Assembly: GCA_030549175.1 (NCBI GenBank)
Contig: JAUKUA010000001.1
Span: 5,766,001 to 5,830,000 of the forward strand
Direction of reading: 5' to 3'
From: Lasiosphaeris hirsuta
Lineage: Eukaryota > Ascomycota > Sordariomycetes > Sordariales > Lasiosphaeriaceae
Length of the DNA: 64,000 nucleotides
Part shown: positions 33,501-44,571 of the stretch, one piece after another
Numbering within the stretch: position 1 is the first letter of the stretch
Layout of the letters: every line of letters begins with the position of its first letter
Made by a program: the position numbers and the translations under genes
Notes under the pieces: generated by a model
Database searches by the model: none
What the model was told of the DNA's origin: nothing
Seen by the model: only the letters and a program-made list of their open reading frames with translations

Positions 33501-35484
33501 CGGTAAGTGACATGGCCTCATCGTTTTTTTTTTTTTTTTTCTCTCGTTTGAGTATTGGTTCGCGCATGCCGAAGCATAAGCTAACTTGTAACAGGACGGT
33601 CATGGTGGCTCAAGATCTGGACCAGCAACTACCAAGATAGTGAAATCAGCACTCAGATCTTCAATGCTACCAGAGAGCACGGTTTCTCATATGCCGCGAG
33701 CATTCAACAAATCTCCATTCACTCGCTCTCGGCTCCCGATGTTCATGTGGACAAAGACCTCATGTTTTACCTGGGAATCTACGTGCTTCTAGGTGTCGTG
33801 TCTTCAGTCATCGGCACCCTAAAGTATCTTTACATCTATATCGGCTCGATCCGCGCGAGCCGGAAGCTCTTCACCAAGTTGAATTTTGCCGTTCTCCGGG
33901 CGCCCATCCGGTGGCTCGACACAGTACCAGTTGGACGAGTTCTGAACCGGTACACTGCCGATTTCCACATTATCGACTCAGCGCTGGCCAACTCTTTCAG
34001 CTTTGGGGCCGGTTCTTTTCTCCAGCTCATTGGTGTCATTATCGCTGGTCTGTTCGTGTCGCCCTTCATCGTCCTCCTCGCCGTCATTCTCCTGGTTATC
34101 TGCCTCTACTATGCCGTGCGGTATCTGGACGCTGCTCGGCCCGTGAAGAGACTAGAGAGTACGACAAAGTCGCCGGTGTTTGAGCAGTTCGGCTCCGCGC
34201 TCACCGGTGTAGCGACAATCCGCGGCTTCAACAAGTCCGAGGTTTACATTGACCGAATGCACCGGAAGATTGATGACTACTCGACGTCGACCTGGCACTT
34301 GTTCCTCTTCAACAGGTGGATGGGCTGGCGGATGGCCTGCGTCGGATCCGTTTTTGCCACATTTGTCTCTATTCTGATCCTGATTACCCCTGGAATCGAC
34401 TCGGCGCTGGCCGGTTTCGCGTTAGCCTTCGCCCTGGAGTTCTCAGGCTGCGTTATCTGGACCGTCCGACTCTATTCTAACGTGGAGCTGAACATGAATG
34501 CCGCTGAACGGATCATCGAGTATACGGAACTGCCCACTGAGTCTTTAGAAGGGAAAAATCCTCCAGCTGCGTGGCCCACCGAGGGCCGGATCGAAGTCGA
34601 GGACCTTGTGGCTGGATATGCCGCCGACCTACCTCCCGTTCTGAAGGGCCTCACCTTCAGTGTCAATCGCAATGAGAGAGTCGGGGTTGTCGGTCGGACG
34701 GGTGCCGGGAAGTCATCTCTCACCCTTGCTTTGTTCCGCTTCCTGGAGGCTCGGTCTGGCAGCATCCACATCGATGGCCAGGACATCTCGAAGATCAACT
34801 TGCACGATCTCCGCTCGCGCTTGGCAATCATTCCTCAGGTAGGCAATTTCCAATTTTTCAGTGATATTGACATCGTTTCCACGAAGCTAACTCAACCATC
34901 AGGATCCCGTTCTCTTCTCTGGTACCGTCCGCAGCAACCTCGACCCGTTCGATCATCATACTGATGCAGAGCTCCGTGATTGTCTGGACCGTGTGCATTT
35001 GCTCACCAATTCGGGCGGGTCCTCTGGTGCCGCAACGCCGAGGGGTTCGAGCTCGCCGGCGGCAACAATCGGGCCCAAGAACACCAACATTTTCAACAAC
35101 CTCAACTCGGCCATTTCCGAAGGCGGGCTGAACCTTTCGCAAGGACAGCGTCAACTTTTGTGTCTTGCACGTGCCATCGTGAGCCGACCACGCGTCATGG
35201 TCCTGGATGAGGCGACTTCGGCTGTCGACATGCACACGGACGGGCTCATCCAGCGCAGCATTCGGGAGGAGTTCACGGACTCGACCCTCATCGTGATTGC
35301 TCATCGTCTGAGCACAATTGCTGACTTTGATCGTATTCTGGTGCTGAGCGATGGCCAGGTGGCCGAGTACGGCACGCCCAAGGAGCTTTGGGAGAAGGGA
35401 GAAAATGGGATATTTAGAGGCATGTGTGAGGAGAGCGGCGAGAAGAATAAACTGAAGTCTGTTGTGTTTGGGATCACTGAGTAA
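30561..35484 (+). CDS. ABC transporter, subfamily C (MRP type)
   Basis: Four exons, 30561-30869, 30931-33502, 33595-34838 and 34903-35484, give 1568 aa. An N-terminal group of hydrophobic helices (about residues 8-190) resembles TMD0, followed by TMD1. NBD1 has Walker [10 protein letters not shown] (about 656), signature LSGGQ (about 769) and [11 protein letters not shown] (about 789). After TMD2, NBD2 has GRTGAGKS (about 1327), LSQGQ (about 1452) and [12 protein letters not shown] (about 1473). The Asp in place of the catalytic Glu after NBD1 Walker B is the ABCC hallmark of one degenerate ATP site. Family members export glutathione conjugates, bile acids or drugs across vacuolar or plasma membranes; substrate unknown. 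NBD2 contains an inserted Ser/Gly/Pro-rich loop before its signature. Intron 2 contains T17. Confidence 0.95.
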
Positions 35485-36440
35485 GGGGTAGGGTAGAGAC
35501 ATCACCAAGGTTTTACCGGGGATTTCTACTGGATTTCCACTAGTCTAACGGGCAGGTTGGCGGCAATATGGACAGGTAATTCTCTTGGAAGCTGAATAGC
35601 GTATTGCGATGAGTTTTGTTGTTGTGGAAAGCGAAAAATGATCTCTCGGATCTGTAAATTCCGAGGACATAGATTACGGGAAGCAAAAATGGGAATCGAG
35701 TTTCTTATCACACACCAACCTAAGTAACCGTGAAATGTCTTCGATGCTGTATGCTCGAGTCTTGGTGTTTCTTCTGACTTTGACTTGAACATTGTCTGTC
35801 TACTTTTGGCCGCGACAAACGGCTACGGGGCTACGAGACAGCATCTGCCGCTCCACTGTCGGTCGTACTGCTCCCATTGTCCCAGATGTGCATTATAGCT
35901 GCGGCTTAATGACGTTCAAGCACGTCTGAAACATGTTTTTCGCTTGAGAAAAGGGCACTAGCAACACCAAAAATGGGTATCACGGGCGGGTGTAAAGGTG
36001 TCACGACCGTGCCACTCGTGCGTTCACGTTCACGATAAAGGCACGATGACGCCCTCTTTTTGACCGCTCAGTACTGCCCGGAGGCCTTTCAATTCGGCCG
36101 TTAGGCCTCTGGATCTAGACCTGAAGACGCTTAGACTCTTCTTCGATCCCTAAATACACCAACAAAAGGGGCCAAAGCGCCCCTTGCAAATCTGTACCCA
36201 ACAATCAATGCGCACCTATAGGGCCCCGCAGATATCCTCCCCAAACGCCTTGCGATGTGTTATACCTCGACAAAAAAAAATCCCTTTTCAATGTTCCGAT
36301 CCATACCCTAGATGCACCCTTAAAGGGGCAAAATCCCAGAAAACGACGGCAAAAGAACAAAACGAAATCCCGTTCCCGAAAACCCCCCCAAAAAAAAAAA
36401 TGCCTCCTCATCAATCTTCCCAGGCCTCGGAATCTCTCCC
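35485..36440. other. Convergent 3' flanks, no gene seen
   Basis: The ABC transporter and the 76-aa membrane protein gene end toward each other here. Short ORFs are unsupported. Confidence 0.45.
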
Positions 36441-36671
36441 CTAACCCCGACGCGTCGCAGAGGCAACTACAACGGCGACGATGACGACGGCATAAATGAT
36501 GGCCGAGACGACACCGACCCAGCGGACCACGCGCGTCTCTCTTCGCGGGAGGTGACGAATCTCTCCGCAGGTCCACCACGCGACGGCACCATCGAAACTG
36601 CCGCGGACGGCCAGGGGTGCGAGGAAGGGCAGCAGGAAGACGGCAACGTACAGGACGATGGCAAGCTGCAT
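36441..36671 (-). CDS. 76-aa predicted membrane protein
   Basis: ATG 36671 begins a 76-aa protein with two strongly hydrophobic segments, LAIVLYVAVFLLPFLAPLAV near the N terminus and VVSAIIYAVVIVAVVVASA near the C terminus, separated by a polar loop with CGEIRHLPRRETRVVR. This looks like a small two-pass membrane protein. It starts only 15 nt after the stop codon of the 823-aa ORF on the same strand. I see no clear donor site in the end of that ORF that would join the two, so it is either a second cistron, a separately transcribed small gene, or the product of an unusual splice. Family unknown; it is not the PMP3 type. Confidence 0.5.
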   Translation of the reverse strand: MQLAIVLYVAVFLLPFLAPLAVRGSFDGAVAWWTCGEIRHLPRRETRVVRWVGVVSAIIYAVVIVAVVVASATRRG

Positions 36672-36686
36672 CAGCCTCCGGGATGT

Positions 36687-39158
36687 CTAGGCCCGGTAGG
36701 CTTCGCTCGTGAGGACTCCGTAGGGGGCGGTGGGGTGGGCGGCGCGGCGCGTCTGCGACAGGGAGCGGCGCTGGCGGTAGTGACCCAAGACGGCACCGGC
36801 ACGCTGGCGCAGGGCGCTGAGGTCGTCCAGTTCGATGGACTCGCCCCGGAGCCGGTGGCTGCCGGAGCGCAGCGACGGGAACACCTGCTGGAGCAGGCCC
36901 TGCGAGGGGCCGCGACGAGTGACGGGGCGGGGGCTGCTGGTGCTGGCGTCGGTGTCGTCGCCGCGGAGGTGGACCAGGCGGGGGAGGCGGGGGAGAGGGC
37001 CACGGGTCTGGTGGTCGCGAGTAGGCTCGTCCTCGTCCTCCTGCAGCGGGGTCAAGTCCCCAAAGGATGGCTGTGGCGGGGCCAGGCGACGAGCGGACTC
37101 GGCCGCGATGAACTCGGCGAAACCGAGCATTGAGCGATGACGGCGCGCGCTGTGGGCGGGGGCAGGCCGGGTAAGACCGCGGCGGGCGGATTGGACGGAC
37201 GGGCTGGCGGGGGCGAGCGGGTTCGAGAACACACGGCTCAGCGCCGACGCGAGGCCGCCCGACTCGCGACGCTCCGAGTACTGGCTTAGAAACGTCTGGT
37301 CCTCCTCACCGGTCCTTCGTCTCTCGGCTTGTCGGGTCTCGGCTTCGTCCAAGCTGAGAAAATCAAAGTTAAATTGCGACGGTGTCGCAGGGCCGAGCGG
37401 GACCTCCTCGAAGGGGCCATCTCCGTCAATGTCCGGGTCAGTCCGGGATGATGTCGCAACCGTGGCTCCGGCCTCGGTAACTGCGGCGGCAGACGACGTG
37501 GTGGCTGTTACCAGCACTCCCACGTTCGTCGCCTGGGAACTCGTTGCCTCCTCAGCGTCGGAACCCACCCCTAAGCGACCGTCTCGTCCCATGCCGCCGG
37601 CTGGCTCGTCGAAAATACGGGCCGAGTTCTGGAAGAGTCCGTTGACTCTATGCTCGCGCGGCTGCGGCAGGAAGACTGGGCGGTCGATGTCTCTCAGCGT
37701 CCGCCGACGCTGAGGACCGGACGAGGGGCCATTGGCAGTGCCGCTGGCAAGACCGTGGGCGGGGTCGGGAGGTGCCTCGTTGGGCGCGGGGTGCTGCAGG
37801 AATCTACCAGCGGCGGGGAACACGTCGGAGGCTTGCTCTGGGAGGACGGCGGCAGAGAAAGAAGCGCCATTGGCGTCGGAGGGTCCGTCGTCGAGGGGGG
37901 CAGGGGACTGGCCCCGGGGCGTCCCAAACCGAAAATACAACCGGCTGCGGGTATCTGCGCCCAGGTTGCTGTCGACCAGCTCGTCCTCGCTCATGTACGT
38001 CTCCCAGTCCTCTCCATCGTTCTGGGTGCCGAGAGTACGACGGCTCGGGCCGTTTCCGATGACGCGCCCATTGCTGGGGCCAGCAGATTCCCGGCGGAAC
38101 TGCGCGCTCAGCCCGTTTCGATACGGGTTGTGGCTTCTCACGCTGTCGTTACGTGCCGGTATATCGCTCGGCTCGACGGAGAAGTCGTCACCATGGTAAT
38201 CGTCATTGGCGAGGTCGGCAAGCTCGATGTACAAGGCGGAGGGGGTGGCGCGGTGGAAGATTTCTTCCGGGGGCAGGGTTGGGCTATCAGCTCCTATGAT
38301 AGGGGAGCTTTGCGGCGCGGTGATGCCGGTGCGGTTTCCCTCGATGGCGAGGTGGAGGGCGTCGCTGACCTCCCGCTCTCTGTCCGGTATGGGCAACTCA
38401 TCCTCGCCCTCGTCCTCGCCCTCGTCCTCCCCACCCTCTTCCACCCCGACGCGGGGAACCAACCACGTGGCGCGGTCCAGGTCGAAGGGGTCCGAAACCT
38501 CCGAATCGTCGGACGAGTAAAAAAAGGGCTCAGGGGCGGTGCCCTCTTCCAGCTCGCCAGGCTGGTGCTGTCCCTGGCCGAGGACGCTCTCGTCCTCCAC
38601 CCCATCGCTGGAGTAAAAAGCGCCGGGAGGGCCGACGGCGGGGGCGGACGAGCTGGTGGCCTCCGAACCATCACCAACCCCCCCTCTGCCGCTCCCACCC
38701 AGCAGGAGCTGGGTCGACACCGTGCTTGTCGACGGGAACGGGGCGGCGGTCTGGCGCGCGTTACGGCGCACGCTGGGCAGAGGTGGGAGGGGACGGTCCG
38801 GGGCATCCCCAGGCGGAGCGAGCCGGTTGGCGGCGGCGATGCGGCTAGCGGGGACGGGGACGGGGACCGGGCGGCGACTGGCGGCATGGGCAGGGGCAGC
38901 GGTGGCGGTATGGGCGGCGGCGGCGGCAGACGAACCAGACGGGAAGTACTGGTCGTAAATATTTTCGACCGTGCTTCCGGTCACACGAGCAAGCTCGTGG
39001 ACCGGAAGCCGGTCGAAACCGATCGTCGTCGGGGCGGCGGTGGCGGCGGTGGCGGGAGCTGGGGTGGGGATGGCAGCAGCGGCGGGGGTCGAGGCGGAAG
39101 CAGCCTCCTCCTGGGTAGGAGGAGGGCTGCCTCCCCGTGGGCTACTCGCCCCTTCCAT
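36687..39158 (-). CDS. Large low-complexity hypothetical protein (823 aa)
   Basis: A single minus-strand frame from ATG 39158 is open for 823 codons. It is rich in Ala, Pro, Ser, Arg and acidic residues and is mostly predicted disordered. Short ordered-looking blocks stand out: FDRLPVHELARVTGSTVENIYDQYFPSG (residues about 48-75), ENWETYMSEDEL-like acidic motif (actual DGEDWETYMSEDELVDSN), SRLYFRFGTPRGQ, FNFDFLSLDEAETRQAERR and LGFAEFIAAESARRL. I recognise no domain. A 532-codon frame on the opposite strand (37650-39248) is open too, but is Gly/Arg-rich without motifs, and is taken as its shadow. Probably a fungal-specific regulatory or scaffold protein; function unknown. Confidence 0.6.
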   Translation of the reverse strand: MEGASSPRGGSPPPTQEEAASASTPAAAAIPTPAPATAATAAPTTIGFDRLPVHELARVTGSTVENIYDQYFPSGSSAAAAAHTATAAPAHAASRRPVPVPVPASRIAAANRLAPPGDAPDRPLPPLPSVRRNARQTAAPFPSTSTVSTQLLLGGSGRGGVGDGSEATSSSAPAVGPPGAFYSSDGVEDESVLGQGQHQPGELEEGTAPEPFFYSSDDSEVSDPFDLDRATWLVPRVGVEEGGEDEGEDEGEDELPIPDREREVSDALHLAIEGNRTGITAPQSSPIIGADSPTLPPEEIFHRATPSALYIELADLANDDYHGDDFSVEPSDIPARNDSVRSHNPYRNGLSAQFRRESAGPSNGRVIGNGPSRRTLGTQNDGEDWETYMSEDELVDSNLGADTRSRLYFRFGTPRGQSPAPLDDGPSDANGASFSAAVLPEQASDVFPAAGRFLQHPAPNEAPPDPAHGLASGTANGPSSGPQRRRTLRDIDRPVFLPQPREHRVNGLFQNSARIFDEPAGGMGRDGRLGVGSDAEEATSSQATNVGVLVTATTSSAAAVTEAGATVATSSRTDPDIDGDGPFEEVPLGPATPSQFNFDFLSLDEAETRQAERRRTGEEDQTFLSQYSERRESGGLASALSRVFSNPLAPASPSVQSARRGLTRPAPAHSARRHRSMLGFAEFIAAESARRLAPPQPSFGDLTPLQEDEDEPTRDHQTRGPLPRLPRLVHLRGDDTDASTSSPRPVTRRGPSQGLLQQVFPSLRSGSHRLRGESIELDDLSALRQRAGAVLGHYRQRRSLSQTRRAAHPTAPYGVLTSEAYRA

Positions 39159-40947
39159 CTTGTCTTCACTAGAGATAGAACGTCAGCATTCTCTCCATAT
39201 AAACCATGGTCTACGCAATGCCTAAAGTCTGAGCCTCGTATATGGTAGGTATATAGTATATGACATATACCCAACATTCAAAGGCATATAGCCAATTCAC
39301 AATGCATATACCCAACCACTCAAGCAAGTGGATAACTTACAGAGCGCGCGAGAGGCGGAGCGGCGAGAATTGGTCAAAACTACCGATATATGTTAGCCGC
39401 TATGTTCTGAATGCCGTCGGAGTGTGTTTCAACGCCTTACGGCGCGCCGGTAAAGGGGCGAGGAGATGTTGCAGTGCGCCTTGTCGGACGGCCACGATGG
39501 CGTCAAGGTGTAACGAACGAGATAGTCTTGCGGAGGTCACCGCCACGCCTTCAGGGGAAGGAATAACGCGCGGTGAGTATCTCGCGAAGGCGCGTTCGCG
39601 GTATCTCGGGCGCATCTCTGAGGATAATGGCGGAGTGAAACTCGGACAAGGCGAGGCCTGCTCGTCCGGTCTCACGCCGTGTCTGGGAAGAAGAGAGAGG
39701 GGACGGCTCTACTTCAGTACCCGTTCAGGTGTGAAGAAAAAGCCCGTGAGCACAGAAAAAAGGGCGTGTGGAGTGAATGCATACCTATTCTTAATTGCTA
39801 TAAACACACGGTTAGCTTAGGTACTTGAGTGAAATTCAATGCAGTATTCTGAAAAATTTGGTAAATAGATCTATGGGAAGCGATAAAAACTAAGGCATGG
39901 CAGTGGTGCTTAGGCAGACACAGAAGACGGCCGCTCCATTTCCTATAGTTTCCAGCTTAGAAAATGAGAAAACAGGGCCACCAGTGGTCTTTGAAGGCCT
40001 TTACCAGCTCTTCAAGAGGAGAGAGAGTATTTGATGGATAGTGCACGGTTCTTGTGCTCAGAGTGAATTTGTTGGTAACAAAGTACCCTGGGGCTCCTCT
40101 TGGTTGACCTCCATGGCGATCGTGGTGTCTGAGGCGTGGGGTAGTGCCTAGAGTCTTGCGACCGGCTCCGAGATGCTGGGGAAACTGTGAAAGGCTGGGA
40201 GGGTCGCGATGGCGGCGATAGTGATGAAGGAGGTAATATTGATGGTGTTGATGGGCCTGATGAGGGTCTGGAGGATAATATGCCAATAGAACTTACCGAA
40301 ATATCTGTTACTAGCGTGCTGGTGATGTCGAGAATAGTGGTGATGAAGAAGAGAAAAGGAAGTGGAGGAGTGAGGCCTGGTGATTTGAAGTAGACCACTG
40401 GGGAAAGGGGTCCGTGCACGACCCGTGAATTGTATTTCCAGCTTTCTATCTATCATAGACAGAAGGAGCGATCATTGAAGACAGGGCGGGAAGCAGGTGA
40501 GGAGGTGGGGGGGGGGGGGGGGGGGGGACTACGCGACTGGGACGCGGTGGACGCGATGGACGCGGCCAGTTCGCCTTGGGGAACATGACGATGAGTTCTT
40601 CCAAGCTACCCACAAGCCAAGGTCTCAGTCGTTGATATGGATCCAACTTGACTTCACACAGAATTGCCTTCAGTCAGCGAGGAAACTATAAACAAACCAT
40701 TGAAGCCATCGCCAACTTGACCAAGCCCACTACCACAACCACGGGCAGCTCAAGCAAGGCCCAACCCCCCCCCAGAGACTGCTCCAGAAGACCAAATTAA
40801 GCTAAGATCGGAGCTAGTTGCTCTAGCCAGAGCTCCACATCCTTGGTATAGTGCTACTAGGGAAGCACACATGGTATCGCCACCCTAGTTCATAGGAGAT
40901 GTCGAAAAGCTAACCTTTTCATCAAACACTGAAGCCTCAAAACACCA
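39159..40947. other. Upstream region of the 823-aa gene, no gene accepted
   Basis: Should contain the promoter of the 823-aa gene. The open frames at 39260-39820 (+) and 40012-40419 (-) have no domain. A G21 homopolymer lies at 40507-40527. Confidence 0.4.
40507..40527. repeat. G21 homopolymer
   Basis: Twenty-one consecutive guanines on the plus strand, able in principle to form a G-quadruplex; prone to length error in sequencing. Confidence 0.85.
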
Positions 40948-41382
40948 ATGTCTGGTTATGAGAACATCGATGAAATCTTCCAAACCAGGAAAACAAGTAT
41001 GAGCAAGCAACGAGCCTCGATCCACAACGCCGGTCAAGCCAACACGATAATCAAGTCTCTGAAATCAAATGGATACATCCTGGTACAACCTGGCAATTCA
41101 AGCCGTGTTCTCAGCGGCACCAGCCTGCCTGTGCTGAGCACTGCCAAGCTACTATTTGACATGGATATGGTGAGGCAAAAGATTGACCACTTGGGTTTGC
41201 AAAGAAAAGCCAGAAGAGAAAAGCCATTGGGTATCATAACCGCCCATGTTCGTAAACAAAGGGCAATCCGGACAAAAAGGGGGGTGTCAACGGATGTGTG
41301 TGCGGAAGCCGCGGCTGAGCAGCAATCATCCTCTCAAGCCGCGTTGTGCGGCCAAGCTCTCGGGGAGAACATGGGGATATAA
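40948..41382 (+). CDS. Hypothetical 144-aa protein
   Basis: An ATG-initiated frame gives MSGYENIDEIFQTRKTSMSK, a central segment SLKSNGYILVQPGNSSRVL and a basic stretch KARREKPLGIITAHVRKQRA. No transmembrane helix, signal peptide or known domain. The caa-rich leader before the ATG is compatible with a fungal 5' UTR, but length and composition do not exclude chance. No intron signals are obvious. Confidence 0.3.
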   Translation: MSGYENIDEIFQTRKTSMSKQRASIHNAGQANTIIKSLKSNGYILVQPGNSSRVLSGTSLPVLSTAKLLFDMDMVRQKIDHLGLQRKARREKPLGIITAHVRKQRAIRTKRGVSTDVCAEAAAEQQSSSQAALCGQALGENMGI

Positions 41383-42476
41383 TGAGGGGATTGTGTAAAT
41401 GAATAAGCTGGGGTTGAATCAATACTAGGGAATCCGACTGGCGAGCATCACCCCATCCCAACTGCAACCATAGTGCAATTATCGGAGAGACTTCTCTCTG
41501 CATATGGTATCAACCCCATCGTCCCGAAGCCGTACTTTCAGATACAATGTATCAACCTGGAACAGTAACTGTCTCCCGAGATCCTATTTTTGTACTATCC
41601 AAAACTCTGGTGTTGCTAGTCTAGGAGCGGCTTACAGCGGTTTCTAGTGAAGGAACTGAAACTCTGCCCCCCCCCAAGGCTGCCACGGCCAGATAATAGG
41701 AGCGAAGTAATGCTCGAGATAAATGCCATCGGAATAGTAACGCGCGAGTTGCAGCGAGCGACTGATTTCTTGATGGAATATGCCGCTGAATATTCATGAC
41801 ATGTCGTCAATTGAGGCTCAGGGGAAACAAAACAAGCCCCCACATCCCTAGCTGTCCCCGCATGCGCTTGTGATTAGCTCGCCAAGACTGGATCGCTATC
41901 GCTATCGGGATGTCGGCTTGATTAGCGCAGCGGGAAGCCCCGGCCTTCGGCACCAGTTGCTCAAAGCTCACTGGCAGCTGGCCCCTTGGTGGGGGAGAGT
42001 GGGGGAGTGAAAAGGAGGGGGAGGAGGGGGGAACCTGGGATGTCCCCTCCTCCCGCCCATCGGTTTCCAGCTTGACAAATTGGGAGACTGCAGAGGTAAC
42101 ATCCCGAAGCTTCCAGACCTTCTTTCCCGTCGTGACTTGAATGGATTTTTTCCCGTGATACCGACACCTTACCCAGCCGGGCCGGGGCATTTTTTGGGGG
42201 GGTTTTTCTTTGCTCGTCCTTTTGTGATTATTTATCCCCGCTGACGCTCGCATCTCCAGTCCGACCCACGGTTTTGCCTTATCTTGCCTTAGCTCCCTCC
42301 CAGGGAGACTCCTTATTCCATAGCGTCTGCATCGCGCCATCCACAACTCTCAATGGCTGTGATCGTGCTGGCCCTTTCCTGACAATAGGCCAAGGAAAAA
42401 CCACATCCCTGTGGGACACGCACGACCTACCTAGAGCTGGCCCCTGGGTATCCTTCCCTTTATCCAGCCCGAAGCG
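41383..42476. other. Spacer upstream of the F-box gene
   Basis: Promoter and 5' UTR of the F-box gene; G-rich and C-rich tracts (41674-41681, 42197-42206) but no gene seen. Confidence 0.4.
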
Positions 42477-44571
42477 ATGGCATCAGGAGGAGAAGCCCCA
42501 GGCCAAGGCCAAGGCCAGCTAGCAGTGGGTCTCGCCAGTCTCCCGTCGGAGATCCTGCTCCACATTCTTTCCTGTAAGTGAGCCGGCGGCGCATAAACTT
42601 TGCAGCCTAGAGGACTCCCCCCTAACCACAGCGCAGTCCTCGAGCCTGCAGAGACAACTAGCTTCCAGCTCGTCTCCCGTGGGTTTCGTAACCTCGCACG
42701 CGACGACAACCTATGGCGCTCGCGATGCTTCCAAGAATCCTCCTACCGCGAGACTCTCGACCTCCGGCGCAACTTCTGGGTCATCAATGACCCCGTTCTC
42801 GACAAGGATGGCAACCTTGAGCCCGAAGCCACGACAGCGGCGGCAACTCCAACGTTATCCTCGCGCGAGCGCGAGCGTGTCCGCATCATGGCCAACTGGG
42901 ATCCCTCTTTCCCGGGAGAGCGCGTCTCCTGGTATGACGAGTACATCCAGCGCCAAGGCCCCGTCGCCATCAACTGGTTGCAACTGCCGCATTATGGGAG
43001 CCGGTTGGGAATAGACTACATCGAGGCTAGGGGCATCGCGCTGTACCGGCCCGACAATCCCCACGAGGAAGAAAATATAGGGGTTGGGGTTGAGACCCTG
43101 CTCGCTGTCTCACCCCTGGATGACGGCAGTGTGTGTCTGTGGGATGTGAACGGGAGGTTGGGAGATAGGAAAAGGGGGGCCATTGTTGCTCGGAGTCGAC
43201 CCGGTATCTTATTTATCGACGGGCCTACCGCTGATAACACGAGACGGTCGAAGAGGGTGGACTCGGGTGTAACAGAGTGTGTCAGTGTTGACAGCCAGCA
43301 GCACCGGGCTTTCTTCGCTGTCCAGGGTCGTAAGTGCTTCACCCGCCGAAAGATGGAATTTTGAAGCTAACAAAAGCCCTAATGAAGATCTTATTGAGAT
43401 CGACCTACAGAGACTGGCTGTTGTTGGCTGTGAATCCTATCCATGGTCAATTACAGCCCTCTCTGCTGCGAGTCCAACGGTGCCACTCACCGTTGGAACG
43501 AGTCTGGAAATTCATCTGCACGACTACAGGGCACGCAACCACTCTCGGAATGGTTCCGGTGAGAAAATAGAGGACTTTGACCGAATGGGCACAGATGGAC
43601 TATTCGAGCGCACCCTGCGACGCATCTTTGACAACGAGCCGCTGGCCCCCTATGCTCCCCTTGCGCAGCCAGGTCCTCTCAGCATCCTTCACCTGCAGCG
43701 TCCCGGTCAGGAGGTCGAGTTGTCTGATGACATCTACGTAGCTGGCCGCTTCTCCAACATCCTGCACTACGATCGGCGCAAGTTTCCATCTATCATGGGC
43801 TCGATCCATTCGGGTGCTAGCCTCTGTAGCATGACCTCTCTCCCTTACCCATTCTCTACCATGGACAGCGAGCTGCGGCGTATTGCCCAGCTCTCATTGG
43901 AGCAGGTTGAGACCTCCAAGAACGTGGCTGGCGTCCGGACCTTGATTGCCTGCGGGGAATACAACACAAAGGGATCATTGGAGATGTATGGCCTATCGCC
44001 AGCCGAGTCGGCCGATCCCGGCTCCGCTGGAGGGCTACAGACCTCGAGCTTCAAAAACCGACACACCTCGTCCGACTCCAAGCTGCTGTCAATCGTGAAC
44101 CACGGCATGCGCATCGCGTGTTCTGACGGTTCCGGCTATATCAAATGGTTCGAACGGGACGGCTTCACCGAGGTTCGCCGCTGTAAGATAGGGCACAGCG
44201 AGAGGGCCGAGGGTCCGTCGGTTTTTGCTTCCATGCCCGGATCTGACGACATCGCCAGAAAGCTGCTTCCGACGCGAGCCCGTGGCCAGGCTAGCAGCGG
44301 TGGCACGAGTAGTCATGTTAGAGTCAATGACAACGACTTGCTATTTTGGACGGGCGAAAAGTTGGGATTGGCGACGGTGTCTGCGCAACCCGGTTTTACG
44401 GCCGAGGACTTCGAAGAGCAGCGAGACGATCTCCTCCACGAGGAGGCGCTGGCAAGAGCGGGCGAGGAGAGAGGATACAGCGAGAGAATGCGGTGGGCAC
44501 TGGAGAGGCAAGCTGACGATGTCCGGTTTGTGAGGAACCTCGGCATCGGAAGCGGCAGGCGGCGGTCTTGA
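42477..44571 (+). CDS. F-box protein with WD-like C-terminal region
   Basis: Three exons, 42477-42573, 42637-43329 and 43388-44571, give 657 aa. The spliced N terminus contains an F-box, LPSEILLHILSFLEPAET followed by FQLVSRGFRNLARDDNLWR (about residues 22-60), split by intron 1. F-boxes bind Skp1 and place the protein in an SCF ubiquitin ligase. Downstream are beta-propeller-like strands, for example DGSVCLWDVNGRLGDRK, DDIYVAGRFSNILHYDRRKF and GMRIACSDGSGYIKWFERDG, so the C-terminal part is probably a WD-type substrate-binding propeller. The charged helix at the C terminus (EERGYSERMRWALERQADDV) is also conserved-looking. Substrate unknown. Confidence 0.88.

Noticed and set aside
37650..39248. 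532-codon open frame on the plus strand opposite the 823-aa gene
   Set aside because: Gly/Arg/Val-rich with no motif, and explained by GC-rich codon usage of the minus-strand frame, which contains more ordered blocks and begins with a proper ATG.
39260..39820. 186-codon plus-strand frame upstream of the 823-aa gene
   Set aside because: No motif, composition unlike neighbouring genes; more likely promoter or 5' leader DNA of the minus-strand gene.
40012..40419. 135-codon minus-strand frame with a hydrophobic N-terminal part
   Set aside because: One possible transmembrane stretch followed by Ser/Pro-rich low complexity; no ortholog-like motif and no supporting splice signals.
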